A DNA stretch of 64,000 nt from Cytobacillus sp. IB215665 (lineage in GTDB: Bacteria > Bacillota > Bacilli > Bacillales > SM2101), in NCBI RefSeq assembly GCF_033963835.1, contig NZ_JAXBME010000020.1, positions 1 to 64,000 of the forward strand, given 5' to 3'. Positions within the stretch are counted from its first letter, which is position 1. The number at the start of each line of letters is the position of its first letter. Below, one piece after another: positions 51,805-60,677 of this stretch. Made by a program: the position numbers and the translations under genes. The notes beneath the pieces were generated by a model, which searched no databases, was not told the origin of the DNA, and saw only the letters and a program-made list of their open reading frames with translations.

Positions 51805-52260
51805 ATGAGTTTAGAACAGTTTTTACATGGCAGAGTTAATGAATTATTAATAAATCTTAAAAGTAAGCATATTGAAGTACAAGAAATACATGATAAAGGG
51901 TCTTATTTACGTAGCAAGTGGGAGAAGACATTTGCGAATCATCTGAATGAAAGTGAAAAAGTGAAGATATACCTAAACAGTGTCGGAGGTTTTTTATGGC
52001 ATCTTTTTAGCTTTAAGAAGGTGTCGTTTTTACAAGGGGAAGAAGCCGATCTTGTATTTAATAATGAACCTTAAGGGACATGTTATATATTTTATCAGCA
52101 AATAAATATGGTGTTACTCATAGAAAATGCTGCTCACATATGTGCGAATGATTTTAAAGATGAACAGGATGTTTATATAGTAGATGAACATTTTAGTTGG
52201 ACATATGTTGTTACACATGAAAAAGGGGGATTAGGTCCGTATTTTAGTAGAAAAGAGTAA
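51805..52260 (+). pseudogene. DUF4275-like gene with an in-frame stop
   Basis: ATG 51805 (TTGGAGGAAG upstream) gives 89 residues to TAA at 52072-52074: SEKVKIYLNSVGGFLWHLFS then EEADLVFNNEP. The same frame goes on without the stop for 61 codons: GTCYIFYQQINMVLLIENAA ... EHFSWTYVVTHEKGGLGPYF to 52260. The WHLFS and WTYVVTHE..LGPYF blocks belong together in DUF4275-type proteins of about 150 residues, so a single nonsense change splits it. A shortened product from the first half remains possible. Confidence 0.75.
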
Positions 52261-52410
52261 CATAAAAGCCAAAGAGGATTTTTGAATACATCGTAGAATA
52301 AAGTAAGAGCATGCATTTTTCAAGCAGGAGGTTTTATCGTTGTTATTATATTTTTAATACCCATCTGTTAACAAATATTTTACTAAAAAGACATTAGGGA
52401 GCTGGAAATT

Positions 52411-52818
52411 TTGAAATATACATCGTCACTTGATGGAGTTACTCATGAAATGCTAGAAGGTTTCTTTGTAGATTGGCCGAATCCGCCTAGTCCAGAAACA
52501 CATTTCAGGTTGTTGACAAATAGCTATAAAGTTGTCATTGCAATAGAAGAAACAAATAATCAAGTTGTTGGGTTTATTACAGCTATAAGTGATGGCGTTC
52601 TTTCTGCTTACATTCCTTTGCTAGAAGTGTTGTCGACATACAAAAACAAAGGGGTTGGAAAGGAATTAGTCACTCGAATGCTTCAAGAGCTTAATGACAT
52701 ATACATGATAGACGTGATGTGTGATGAGGACCTTCAGCCTTACTATGAAAAGTTTGGCATGATGAGGTCTACTGGTATGATAATAAGAAACTATAATAAA
52801 CAATCAGGTAGAGGTTAA
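52411..52818 (+). CDS. GNAT family N-acetyltransferase
   Basis: 135 residues starting with TTG at 52411 (GGGAGCTGG upstream). VVGFITAISDGVLSAYIPLL, then LSTYKNKGVGKELVTRMLQE is the acetyl-CoA loop, and VMCDEDLQPYYEKFGM the closing block. Short GNAT, substrate unknown. Confidence 0.85.
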   Translation: MKYTSSLDGVTHEMLEGFFVDWPNPPSPETHFRLLTNSYKVVIAIEETNNQVVGFITAISDGVLSAYIPLLEVLSTYKNKGVGKELVTRMLQELNDIYMIDVMCDEDLQPYYEKFGMMRSTGMIIRNYNKQSGRG

Positions 52819-52836
52819 ATGACATATGTTAAATGG

Positions 52837-52868
52837 AAAGAGATTGGATGCTTATCCAGTCTCTTTTG
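52837..52868 (+). terminator. Terminator after the first GNAT gene
   Basis: Perfect 13-bp stem AAAGAGATTGGAT (52837-52849) / ATCCAGTCTCTTT with one mismatch (52854-52866), then TGTAAA. Confidence 0.65.
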
Positions 52869-52948
52869 TAAATTAGTGCTATTCATTGATCGAAAGGATC
52901 TTCGTTTATAGTTAAGGAGATATAATAGGCTATTTGCTTCTTTAAATT

Positions 52949-53097
52949 ATGGTTTTTTCGCAAGTATAGTTGTTTTCGTTTAAAGATATAAGCACGTATA
53001 CATCTAGCTTTCGTGCCAACTTTCCTTCTGTAAAATGATAAGCCACTTTTTATGGTCTTAATTTGGTGATAATAGAAAAAATTTCACGAAAAGAGCC
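52949..53097 (-). repeat. MITE-like dispersed repeat, copy 15 (reverse)
   Basis: TTGTTTTCGTTTAAAGATAT followed by AAGCACGTATACATCTAG, CTTTCGTGCCAACTTTCC, and at the right TTTCACGAAAAGAGCC. It ends 34 bp before the next GNAT gene. Confidence 0.7.
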
Positions 53098-53130
53098 ATA
53101 CAATAACATGACTATCGAGGTGTGATTAAT

Positions 53131-53580
53131 ATGACTGATGAGGTTTGCATAAGACCAATTAAACGTGAAGAATTACAATCATTATTACATTTGTATAAAC
53201 ATTTGAACTTAGATGATCCAGAACTATCTGCTACCGATATAGCACCTTTATGGGAGCAAATTTGCTGTAACCCTCATACATACTATATCGTTGCAGATAA
53301 AAATGGTCAGCTAGTTGCATCATGTGTGCTAAACATTATAATGAATTTGACGAGGAACGCACGTCCTTATGGCTTAATAGAAAATGTGGTTACTCACAGT
53401 AATTATAGACGTAAAGGGTATGGAATGAAGATATTGCAGGCAGCGTTGGATATTGCATGGGAACAAAACTGTTATAAAGTGATGCTCCTTACTGGCTCCA
53501 AAAAAGAAGAGACTTTATCTTTTTACGAACGTGCAGGGTTTAAAAAAGGGATAAAAACTGGTTTTATCGCTACTCCTTGA
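53131..53580 (+). CDS. GNAT family N-acetyltransferase
   Basis: 149 residues from ATG 53131; GAGGTG at 53117-53122 is 8 bp away, so the GTG at 53122 is not used. VCIRPIKREELQSLLHLYKH at the start, VVTHSNYRRKGYGMKILQAA (about 86-105) as acetyl-CoA loop, MLLTGSKKEETLSFYERAGF at the end. Substrate unknown. Confidence 0.87.
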   Translation: MTDEVCIRPIKREELQSLLHLYKHLNLDDPELSATDIAPLWEQICCNPHTYYIVADKNGQLVASCVLNIIMNLTRNARPYGLIENVVTHSNYRRKGYGMKILQAALDIAWEQNCYKVMLLTGSKKEETLSFYERAGFKKGIKTGFIATP

Positions 53581-53685
53581 AAATATCGCACGTTATCGTT
53601 TTTAGCTTCATTTGTTGGAAATACAGACCTGAAAAACTTAATTCTTTAGTTTTCTTGCCTCAAAGGTGACCATATTTATGTACTA

Positions 53686-53707
53686 GAAGGCTACAATGAG
53701 CCTTCAT
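53686..53707. terminator. Terminator between converging genes
   Basis: GAAGGCT (53686-53692) / AGCCTTC (53699-53705), 6-nt loop. Short, but in the right place between the GNAT gene and the ydcZ-type gene. Confidence 0.5.
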
Positions 53708-53739
53708 GTATACAGTTGTATTTGTACTGCTTAATAAAA

Positions 53740-54171
53740 TCATCGTTTTAGTTTAAAAAGGATGATCCCTAATAGAATAATACATATTCCGACTACTTTA
53801 TTCCATGTAATCGTCATTGTATCAAACCCAAACCAACCGAAGGTATCAATGAGAAGCGCTACAGTAAACTGTGATACTAAAACAACAGAAACAGCATAAG
53901 CTGGCCCAATATGTCGAATACCTTTCATAATACAAAATACAATTCCTACGCCAATTACTCCGCTAAAGAGATAGAGTTTATTTATATTTTCTAATTTGAA
54001 TAAACTAGTATCATTATTCAAATAAAAGATGGGTAATGAGGCTATGAAGCCTAATCCTAGAACGAGTGTAGTCGTTGCCCATGAACCTACACGTTCACTA
54101 ACTCTTGCATTAAATACGGTTTGGATGCTAATCAATATACCTGTAACGATTGATAATATAACGCCTTGCAT
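53740..54171 (-). CDS. YdcZ/DMT-type four- or five-helix membrane protein (second of pair)
   Basis: 143 residues. GILISIQTVFNARVSERVGS (about 11-30) is the YdcZ family (DUF606) signature; GPAYAVSVVLVSQFTVALLI is the second. Four to five helices. Such proteins often occur as pairs that form one transporter of unknown substrate. The paralogue at 54905 and the Crp gene between them share the strand and close spacing (15-16 bp), so all three form one operon. Confidence 0.82.
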   Translation of the reverse strand: MQGVILSIVTGILISIQTVFNARVSERVGSWATTTLVLGLGFIASLPIFYLNNDTSLFKLENINKLYLFSGVIGVGIVFCIMKGIRHIGPAYAVSVVLVSQFTVALLIDTFGWFGFDTMTITWNKVVGICIILLGIILFKLKR

Positions 54172-54186
54172 ATTATTCCTCCCTAG

Positions 54187-54888
54187 TTATTCATAAATAT
54201 TCCCTTCTGCTCGTTCACTTAATAGACTAAGGTTTTTTACGTAAATTGAACCTTTTCTACGCTCTATCACACCTTCTTCATCTAGTTTTTGAATGACACG
54301 ATTTAAATGTCGATAGCTCGTCCCAATTAAATCAGCTAGCTCAGTTAAGTTCGATGTTCTCATTTCTTGATGAAATAATGAACCCTCTTCATCAGATGAA
54401 ATCGATAGTAAATAGCTTGCAAGCCGCACTTCGACAGAGTAAAGTATATTTAAACTAGATGTTTGGGATTCAGTAAAAAATTTATGGGTCATTATTTCAA
54501 GTAAAAATTTCACAAAAGTGACTCGGTTCTCCTCTTTATTTCTAATTTGCTCATACGATACTCCGATTAAATAGCCATCAGAAGCAGCTTCAACTGTATA
54601 AATCACTTTGTTTTTTTTAATAAATTCTATATCTCCAATGATTGCTATAGGTTTTTTGAAGCGTACTATCCTTGTCTTTCCTTCAGGAGAAATCGTATAT
54701 ATTTTAATTTTTCCTTTTACTAGAAAATACATATGATTTAATGTATCTCCTCTTGTGCATAAGGTCTCTCCTTTAACGAAACGATGTAATGTCATCTTCT
54801 TTTGGGTTTCCTGTGAAAAAACGGAATCTAACTGATGGTAATTAAGATTTTGTATTAGTAAACTTGGATTATTAACCTTGTCCATCAT
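54187..54888 (-). CDS. Crp/Fnr family transcriptional regulator
   Basis: 233 residues. Beta-roll domain residues about 30-125 (FVKGETLCTRGDTLNHMYFL, VKGKIKIYTISPEGKTRIVR). The C-terminal winged helix is seen as NLTELADLIGTSYRHLNRVI followed by QKLDEEGVIERRKGSIYV. No Fnr Cys cluster. Resembles YeiL-type regulators. Embedded between two YdcZ-type genes, which suggests control of this exporter or importer pair. Confidence 0.85.
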   Translation of the reverse strand: MMDKVNNPSLLIQNLNYHQLDSVFSQETQKKMTLHRFVKGETLCTRGDTLNHMYFLVKGKIKIYTISPEGKTRIVRFKKPIAIIGDIEFIKKNKVIYTVEAASDGYLIGVSYEQIRNKEENRVTFVKFLLEIMTHKFFTESQTSSLNILYSVEVRLASYLLSISSDEEGSLFHQEMRTSNLTELADLIGTSYRHLNRVIQKLDEEGVIERRKGSIYVKNLSLLSERAEGNIYE

Positions 54889-54904
54889 GTATCACCAATC
54901 TTCA

Positions 54905-55330
54905 TTAAATTTTAAAGACAATCACTCCACAAAACATTAAAGCAATACCAAGCAACTTTGACCAAGTGATGCGCTGTTTTTGCTCTTCAAACAAACCTTT
55001 AGTCTCAATAATGAATGCTGAAAATAACTGAGCTATTAATAGTACTGCAACAGCAAAAGTGGGACCTATAAGGTTGATTGCGGTCATTTGTCCGAATACG
55101 ATCATAACCCCAAAGGTTCCACCTAGAAGGTATAGGAATGGTGTCTTTTGAATTCCACCTCTTTGTCCATCTCTCACAAACAAATAAATGACGAATGAAA
55201 TTATAAATCCAATCAAATGAATGAGTGAGGTCGTATGCCATGGTCCTAGATCATCACTTAACCGGGCATTAAAAGCACCTTGTAAAGTTATAAAAATTCC
55301 TGCTGCTAGTGAATATAATAAACCTTTCAT
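54905..55330 (-). CDS. YdcZ/DMT-type membrane protein (first of pair)
   Basis: 141 residues from ATG 55330 (GAGGAAGGG upstream; the frame is open to 55348). GIFITLQGAFNARLSDDLGP is the family signature, and GPTFAVAVLLIAQLFSAFII the second block, aligned with the gene at 53740. First gene of the three-gene operon. Confidence 0.82.
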   Translation of the reverse strand: MKGLLYSLAAGIFITLQGAFNARLSDDLGPWHTTSLIHLIGFIISFVIYLFVRDGQRGGIQKTPFLYLLGGTFGVMIVFGQMTAINLIGPTFAVAVLLIAQLFSAFIIETKGLFEEQKQRITWSKLLGIALMFCGVIVFKI

Positions 55331-55433
55331 GATATCCCTTCCTCTCAAATTCGTTATAGATTAATTAAAATATAAAAGTGAAGTAAGAAGAAAGGACATA
55401 TGTCCTTATTTTAGTCATTTTCTTTAATTCATA

Positions 55434-55481
55434 ATATAGGGAAGTAATTTATTGATTTGTTAATAAATTACTTCCCTATAT
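55434..55481. promoter_or_regulatory. Perfect 20-bp inverted repeat
   Basis: ATATAGGGAAGTAATTTATT (55434-55453) and its exact complement (55462-55481) with an 8-bp loop. It lies between the divergent ydcZ operon and the ArsR-DUF2087 gene, so it cannot be an ordinary end-of-gene terminator. It could be an operator cruciform, an attenuator, or a trace of a mobile element. Confidence 0.6.
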
Positions 55482-55510
55482 CAGTAATCGTATCTACGTC
55501 GTGCTGTTGT

Positions 55511-55546
55511 TCTTTAGGAATAGCAACATAGTTTGCAAAAGCCCCT
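55511..55546 (-). repeat. MITE-like repeat fragment, copy 16 (reverse end only)
   Basis: AGGAATAGCAACATAGTTTG then CAAAAGCCCCT is the right end of the family in reverse; nothing of the rest is seen. Confidence 0.45.
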
Positions 55547-55594
55547 AACAATAGGGTTGGTGAGGTGAGGATAGCAAAAAAAATTAATTCTAAA

Positions 55595-55646
55595 TTGACA
55601 TGGCATTAAAGTTAGATTAATATCTAATTAGATGAATATCTAATTG
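55595..55646 (+). promoter_or_regulatory. Promoter with tandem operator of the ArsR-DUF2087 gene
   Basis: -35 TTGACA (55595-55600), 17-bp spacer, -10 TAATAT (55618-55623). Two 16-bp direct repeats, GATTAATATCTAATTA (55615-55630) and GATGAATATCTAATTG (55631-55646), cover the -10 and start site. Strong case for autorepression. Confidence 0.7.
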
Positions 55647-55661
55647 AATGGAGGGTAAAGC

Positions 55662-56237
55662 GTGCAACTAGAAAAGATTGTTCAGTTTCATAAGGTTCTT
55701 GGAGATCCCACAAGAATTCGGATTTTAGTGTTGTTGGCACAAGGGCCGTTACATGGTCAAGCAATAGCGGGAAAGTTAGGATTAAGGCCACCGACGATTA
55801 CTCATCATGTTACTAAATTAAGAGATCTAGGACTCATTAAAGAAAAAAGGGAGAAAAATACGATTTATTTTTATTTAAACAAGAAAGATCTAGAACATAA
55901 ATCGTTAGCACTAATAAATGTTATTAACCACAAGGGAGAAATAGGTATGAGTCGTGATACAAATAATCAAGCAATACTAAATAATTTTGTTACGAGTGAT
56001 GGGAAATTAAAAACGATACCAGCACAAAGAAAGAAGAAGTTAATTATCTTAGAATATATTATTAAAGGGCTAGAGCAGGGAAGAAAGTACACCGAAAGAG
56101 AGATTAATGAACATATTAAACAATTTCATGATGATTATGCGACTTTACGTAGAGAGCTTATTATGGGACATTATATGTATAGGGAAAAAGGAATTTATGA
56201 ATTAAACCCCCAAGAAATGTGGGCAAAAATTGATTAG
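55662..56237 (+). CDS. ArsR-type HTH fused to DUF2087
   Basis: 191 residues starting with GTG at 55662 (GGAGGG upstream). Residues 1-75: winged HTH (FHKVLGDPTRIRILVLLAQG, LHGQAIAGKLGLRPPTITHH). Residues about 105-190: DUF2087 (LKTIPAQRKKKLIILEYIIK, then YTEREINEHIKQFHDDYATL and RRELIMGHYMYREKGIYEL). No metal Cys. Signal unknown. Confidence 0.85.
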   Translation: MQLEKIVQFHKVLGDPTRIRILVLLAQGPLHGQAIAGKLGLRPPTITHHVTKLRDLGLIKEKREKNTIYFYLNKKDLEHKSLALINVINHKGEIGMSRDTNNQAILNNFVTSDGKLKTIPAQRKKKLIILEYIIKGLEQGRKYTEREINEHIKQFHDDYATLRRELIMGHYMYREKGIYELNPQEMWAKID

Positions 56238-56244
56238 ATTGTAA

Positions 56245-56409
56245 GGCTCTTTTCGTAAACTATGCTGAAATTTTTATTAAAATTGGATAGAATAATCAAC
56301 ATTTATAATGGTTCATAATTATAAAAAGTAGAAAAGATGCCCCGAAGTCTAGAGGAATAATACGTGCTTATAGCATAGAGTGAAAAGCAATAATCAATGT
56401 GAAAACAGC
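56245..56409 (+). repeat. MITE-like dispersed repeat, copy 17 (forward)
   Basis: GGCTCTTTTCGTAAACTATG at the left, AAGTAGAAAAGATGCCCCGA in the middle, AATCAATGTGAAAACAGC at the right. About 165 bp, starting 7 bp after the stop of the previous gene. Confidence 0.8.
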
Positions 56410-56478
56410 GTTGTTGTTTGATTACAGAGGGAGATGTTTTATACGACACACCTTTGGCTGTTGTAAGAGGTGAAGAAA

Positions 56479-57129
56479 GTGGAAGAGTCCCAGCTTTACG
56501 TGATCATTATAATGATGATCATTTTAAGTTTCGTTCTCATTGGGGGAGTAGTCTTGGAGGTTATTAGTACCCGGAAAAATTATGGCGTCGTTATGGAATC
56601 TAAGATTTTTTTTCTCATGAATGTAGTTGTAACCATTCTATTTCCGTTTATTTTTCAAAAATTCGGTAATATTATGGCGAATATAAACTTTTATCTAATT
56701 TTTGTTTTCTTCATTTTCGTCATCCTTTTTTTGAGATTTTATTATGGTGGAAGAAGTATATCAGTTTATGAGATTACACAGCAAGAGGTAAAAGCTATCA
56801 TTAAAGAAGTGTTAGATCATTTACAAATCGTATATGAAGAGAAGGAAGATGATGTGGATGATAAGTACATATTTGACTTAGTCAATGACCGAGCGAAAGT
56901 AGTGATGAGTTGGCACCCTCTAAGAGGTCATAAAAGGACGACGATAAATATATCTATTAAGCGGTGGTGGAGAATATCTCGTCATGAAGAGGTATTGCAA
57001 GACATGCTTCTAAAATTAAAGGCAAACAGACAAAAAAAGTGGTATTGGGAAAAGCATACTCTCAGCTTTATCGTACTGTTAATCTATATTGTTTTTGTAA
57101 TTAATATTATTGCTAAAATCAACTCATGA
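56479..57129 (+). CDS. Membrane protein of unknown function
   Basis: 216 residues from the GTG at 56479 (AAGAGGTG 7 bp upstream; a GTG at 56470 lies on the ribosome site itself). Four helices by eye: about 5-28, 42-60, 65-82 and a final one at 193-213. The cytoplasmic middle (90-190) is charged, with EVKAIIKEVLDHLQIVYEEK and VMSWHPLRGHKRTTINISIK. No family is recognised. It stands alone behind a repeat copy. Confidence 0.65.
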   Translation: MEESQLYVIIIMMIILSFVLIGGVVLEVISTRKNYGVVMESKIFFLMNVVVTILFPFIFQKFGNIMANINFYLIFVFFIFVILFLRFYYGGRSISVYEITQQEVKAIIKEVLDHLQIVYEEKEDDVDDKYIFDLVNDRAKVVMSWHPLRGHKRTTINISIKRWWRISRHEEVLQDMLLKLKANRQKKWYWEKHTLSFIVLLIYIVFVINIIAKINS

Positions 57130-57474
57130 AATTAAATTTGGCTACCAACCAATGTATTTATATGAACCGATACGGTTTTTGGATCAAGAATCGTATAGAT
57201 GACTAGCGCAAAGAGCTTTATCAAATTTAGCAATTCAAACACCCCTCATACATAAATTTTAACTATTATATGAATGTAAGGTTTATTTTGCTTGTGTATA
57301 AACAACATCTCAATGAAAATCATATGGAATAAATGACGTATGAAATAGGATAATAGCATGAATGGGGTTAAGAACAAGGCTAAAATACAAAAATGGGAAT
57401 ATACATAAAATCAGAAGATAAGCTGAATTACTAATGGTGAATAAGTATGAGGTATTGATAGGGGATGGAAAATT
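57130..57474. other. Intergenic stretch, nothing found
   Basis: 345 bp of AT-rich sequence. A short ACCG-ATA-CGGT with Ts near 57166-57180 may end the previous transcript. No gene or repeat seen. Confidence 0.4.
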
Positions 57475-57957
57475 ATGTCTACATTACAAAAAGCAATTAA
57501 GCTGAGGGAAGAAGGTCATTTAGAGTCTTCAAAGGAGTTAATGCTAAAGCTTGTTGATGAAGAACCTAACAATCCAACTGTGCTATATCAATGTGCTTGG
57601 TCACATGATGTACTTGGACTTGAAGTTGAAGCGGTCCCTTATTATGTGAGAGCACTAGAAACTGGTTTAGCTGGGGAAGACAAAAGGGGAGCATTATTAG
57701 GATTAGGGAGCACATATAGAACGATAGGTAAATACAATCTAGCAAAAGAAACGTTAGAAAATGGCTTAAAAGAATTCCCACATGCAAATGAGTTTTATCC
57801 TTTTTATGCTATGGCTTTATACAATTTGGGACATCACAAAGAATCAATGGAAGTTTTATTGCGTAACCTGGCTGAATTAACAAATGATGAGGGTATTAAG
57901 CAATATCAAAAAGCTATTCTCTTTTATGCAGATAAACTAGATAACGTATGGACATGA
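57475..57957 (+). CDS. TPR-repeat protein
   Basis: 160 residues. About three to four tetratricopeptide units: AIKLREEGHLESSKELMLKL, NNPTVLYQCAWSHDVLGLEV, GALLGLGSTYRTIGKYNLAK and EFYPFYAMALYNLGHHKESM. Cytoplasmic helical scaffold, partner unknown. GGGGATGG precedes the ATG. Confidence 0.8.
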   Translation: MSTLQKAIKLREEGHLESSKELMLKLVDEEPNNPTVLYQCAWSHDVLGLEVEAVPYYVRALETGLAGEDKRGALLGLGSTYRTIGKYNLAKETLENGLKEFPHANEFYPFYAMALYNLGHHKESMEVLLRNLAELTNDEGIKQYQKAILFYADKLDNVWT

Positions 57958-58049
57958 TTATTTAATTAAACGTTTGTTTAAATTTGCCCTATTCGATTGC
58001 TGTTGTACTTATATTTGAACATCAAGATGAGGTTATATACGACAAAGAT

Positions 58050-58192
58050 ATTAACTTTGTTGCTTATAAGACAAAGATAAAAATGCTCTGTTAGTTAACT
58101 TTGTTGTTTGAATTTGAGTAACGTACAAAGAAAAAGTTATCACAAAAGTTTGCTATTATTATTGCTAAAATTAAGATAGGAAACAGCCTCTA
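58050..58192 (+). repeat. MITE-like repeat, worn copy (forward)
   Basis: ATTAACTTTGTTGCTTATAA at the left, a second TTAACTTTGTTG at 58101, and GGAAACAGCCT at the right end. The middle block is lost; the doubled left end suggests one copy nested in another. Confidence 0.45.
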
Positions 58193-58255
58193 ATTATAGC
58201 TTACTATTAATTGTTGTATGTAGTTTATTATATAGAAGGTTAGTAAAAATGAACA

Positions 58256-58296
58256 AAAGCCAGTACCGTTGTTGAACTAAAGGTACTGGCTTTTCA
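58256..58296. terminator. Terminator between the TPR gene and the DUF4129 operon
   Basis: AAAGCCAGTACC (58256-58267) / GGTACTGGCTTTT (58282-58294), flanked by As and Ts, so active for both converging transcripts. Confidence 0.8.
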
Positions 58297-58300
58297 TAAA

Positions 58301-59476
58301 TTAAGAAGAATGACTTTTAATCTCTTTTATCGCCTGTGTAAATTGTTGTTTTTCTTTCTTAGAGACATCTACTTCTCCGTATCGTGCTTTTTTATAAATC
58401 GCTTCAAATTCTGCTACGTGAATATGATTGATGTCTAGACGGTGTAGCCATTCATGGACAGTTTCATTGACTTTTCGACCTCTTCCCTTTTTAGCCATAT
58501 AATGTTCAAGACGGTCAAACCTTTTCCGAATCATTCGATTTCCATGAGATGAATACATTCCTCTACCATACATAATGGTTGTATGACTAACGTCGTTATT
58601 AATGGCTAGCGGTTGTACTTTATGAGAAGGGTCATTTGTAGCATGAGCTTTTCTTTTGAATAAAAGATAAATAACTAACCCTACAATAATAACAATCAAA
58701 ACATACATAACAGTGTTATTTCCAGTAGCGTCTTGATTAATATTATTTTGCACTAGCTGGACTAATGGTTCTTCCTCTTTACCTTCGGTCTCGAATAGTT
58801 CTGGAATTGTCAACGGAGGTAATGGTAATTTCGAAACGATCCATGTTATTGCGATAAAAGCTCCGGTAGCAACATATGCAATGCCAAGTGTCACTACTTT
58901 ATAAATCATCGGAATAATAATTTTACCAACAAAAACGATCGTGATAACGATTAATAGGGAAAGTAATCCCCATAACCGGTTCGCCGTCTGACCTCCTGAC
59001 AGTTCATTATTTTCCCGCCTAACGATTGGGAAGAATAATACCTGTACTACTAATAAATACAACATTTCGGGTCTGTTTAATACTAATACAATAGGGATGA
59101 CTAACATCGAAACGATCATATGCTTCTCAAAACTTTCCCATTTTCTTAATTTAAGATGAACTAGAAGCCTCCAAACAGAAACGATAGAGATTGCAGCTGC
59201 TTCAATTACTGGGATATTAAGAAATAAGGCAACAACAAATAGAAATGGGATGTATAATAAGGCGCCTTGATGAAAGGCTTTTCCCTCCATTTTATATATG
59301 ATCATTGCAATTGGGATTGCACCCACGACATATAGTAAAAAAAATAAACTTACTGGTACTATCTCATTAGTGAACAAAGATAATATGACTATACAGAAAT
59401 ACACGATCAAACTTTCGTAAAGATAATTTATAAAAGGGACGTAATTCGCTTTAAACCAGTTAAGCAAGTGCATCAC
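58301..59476 (-). CDS. Membrane protein with C-terminal DUF4129
   Basis: 391 residues. Eight or so helices in the first 280 residues, then a cytoplasmic C-terminal part with RKRFDRLEHYMAKKGRGRKV followed by NETVHEWLHRLDI and FEAIYKKARYGEVDVSKKEK, the DUF4129 pattern found after transglutaminase-like domains. The transglutaminase core itself (Cys-His-Asp) is not seen, so it is a short form. Third gene of the MoxR-DUF58-DUF4129 operon, overlapping DUF58 by 17 bp. Such operons are thought to act in protein or wall assembly. Confidence 0.75.
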   Translation of the reverse strand: MMHLLNWFKANYVPFINYLYESLIVYFCIVILSLFTNEIVPVSLFFLLYVVGAIPIAMIIYKMEGKAFHQGALLYIPFLFVVALFLNIPVIEAAAISIVSVWRLLVHLKLRKWESFEKHMIVSMLVIPIVLVLNRPEMLYLLVVQVLFFPIVRRENNELSGGQTANRLWGLLSLLIVITIVFVGKIIIPMIYKVVTLGIAYVATGAFIAITWIVSKLPLPPLTIPELFETEGKEEEPLVQLVQNNINQDATGNNTVMYVLIVIIVGLVIYLLFKRKAHATNDPSHKVQPLAINNDVSHTTIMYGRGMYSSHGNRMIRKRFDRLEHYMAKKGRGRKVNETVHEWLHRLDINHIHVAEFEAIYKKARYGEVDVSKKEKQQFTQAIKEIKSHSS

Positions 59477-60677
59477 TCCTTAACTTGAATGGCTGTAAAT
59501 ATCCGTATTCTTCATCGTTTTCCACATTAAATATTGACATACCACCACGTGACCAGGATGCAAGGTAGTTTGCAATGGTTGATCCATAATCACCGAAATA
59601 TAGCACGATTGCATCTTCATCAATTCTCCTGTCTAGAGAGTGGAAAAAATGGTTAATATGCTTTATGTAGTTACCTTCATTGATTCTTGCAAGCATTTCG
59701 AGTGCAATGGATAGGTGTTTCCCCCCAGTTCCTGGCTCCAAATGGAAGATTGAATCATTACTGTTTGTAACTACATTTGCGTATATTTCAAAAGGGATAT
59801 TTTGTTTGTAGGCATATTGACATATAAATGCAACATAGCTTATGTAGTCCTCCATCTCTTCTGACAAATCAAATGACATTTGACGATCTTTTAAAACATT
59901 TAATATGATCGTCCATTTATGGTAGACTGTTTTGTCATATTCCTTAGTCATCAGCTGACCGTTCTTTGCGGACAAATTCCAATGTATACGTGAAAATGGG
60001 TCATTGGCAGCATACTCTCTTGCACCTCTAATACGTGATACGTCCTCAAATAAAGAATGTGGGTAAATTTGTTCTCCAGCCCTCATCTTACTAAATGTTT
60101 GTATGTTTGCTAACGGTTTTGGTTCTGGATAAACAAGTATTTCTTGTCCTATCCCCCAAGTATTATAGTGTGATACCGTTCCTATATAAAATGGGTCAAA
60201 TATTTGTAAATTAATCTCTCTTATACGTGTGACCCCTCTTTTATTGGCAACGATGTTTACAGGATATGATTTGGATGACTTGTATTGATATGTAAGAGGT
60301 AGTTTATAAGGTGACCTCTTAACCATAACATTATCGTACAATTTAGGGATATTTGTACATTTTATTGTATTATTGCATGTAAACGTTACGTTTCCTTGAA
60401 GTAATGGTAGGATACCTTTATGATGCAACTTCAAATACAATGTAGCTTCATCGTTTGGAAACATTCTTATGGTCGTCTTCTCATCTTCAATGCGAATGTA
60501 CTTCCCTATATTATTCAAATATAAATAGATGAAAAAATATAATGAGCACAATAGGAAAATACAAAAAAATAAAATATTAGATTTGATAAAGATGAATTCG
60601 ATAAATAGCAATAAAGAAACCAACCAAATAGATCGAGAAAATATGGTAGGTATGTGTACAGTTTTATACCAATTCAT
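59460..60677 (-). CDS. DUF58 domain protein
   Basis: 405 residues. Two N-terminal helices (about 14-52), then a beta-rich part and the DUF58 signature PHSLFEDVSRIRGAREYAAN followed by DPFSRIHWNLSAKNGQLMTK (about 205-245). A von Willebrand-like fold follows. It overlaps the MoxR stop by 1 bp and the DUF4129 start by 17 bp, so all three are co-translated. Confidence 0.9.
   Translation of the reverse strand: MNWYKTVHIPTIFSRSIWLVSLLLFIEFIFIKSNILFFCIFLLCSLYFFIYLYLNNIGKYIRIEDEKTTIRMFPNDEATLYLKLHHKGILPLLQGNVTFTCNNTIKCTNIPKLYDNVMVKRSPYKLPLTYQYKSSKSYPVNIVANKRGVTRIREINLQIFDPFYIGTVSHYNTWGIGQEILVYPEPKPLANIQTFSKMRAGEQIYPHSLFEDVSRIRGAREYAANDPFSRIHWNLSAKNGQLMTKEYDKTVYHKWTIILNVLKDRQMSFDLSEEMEDYISYVAFICQYAYKQNIPFEIYANVVTNSNDSIFHLEPGTGGKHLSIALEMLARINEGNYIKHINHFFHSLDRRIDEDAIVLYFGDYGSTIANYLASWSRGGMSIFNVENDEEYGYLQPFKLRSDALA

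Noticed and set aside
26999-52260. Recoded stop codons as an explanation for several split genes
   Set aside because: Both TAA and TAG are involved, contexts differ, and frameshifts and deletions occur as well; ordinary gene decay or sequence error is simpler. All intact genes use normal stops.
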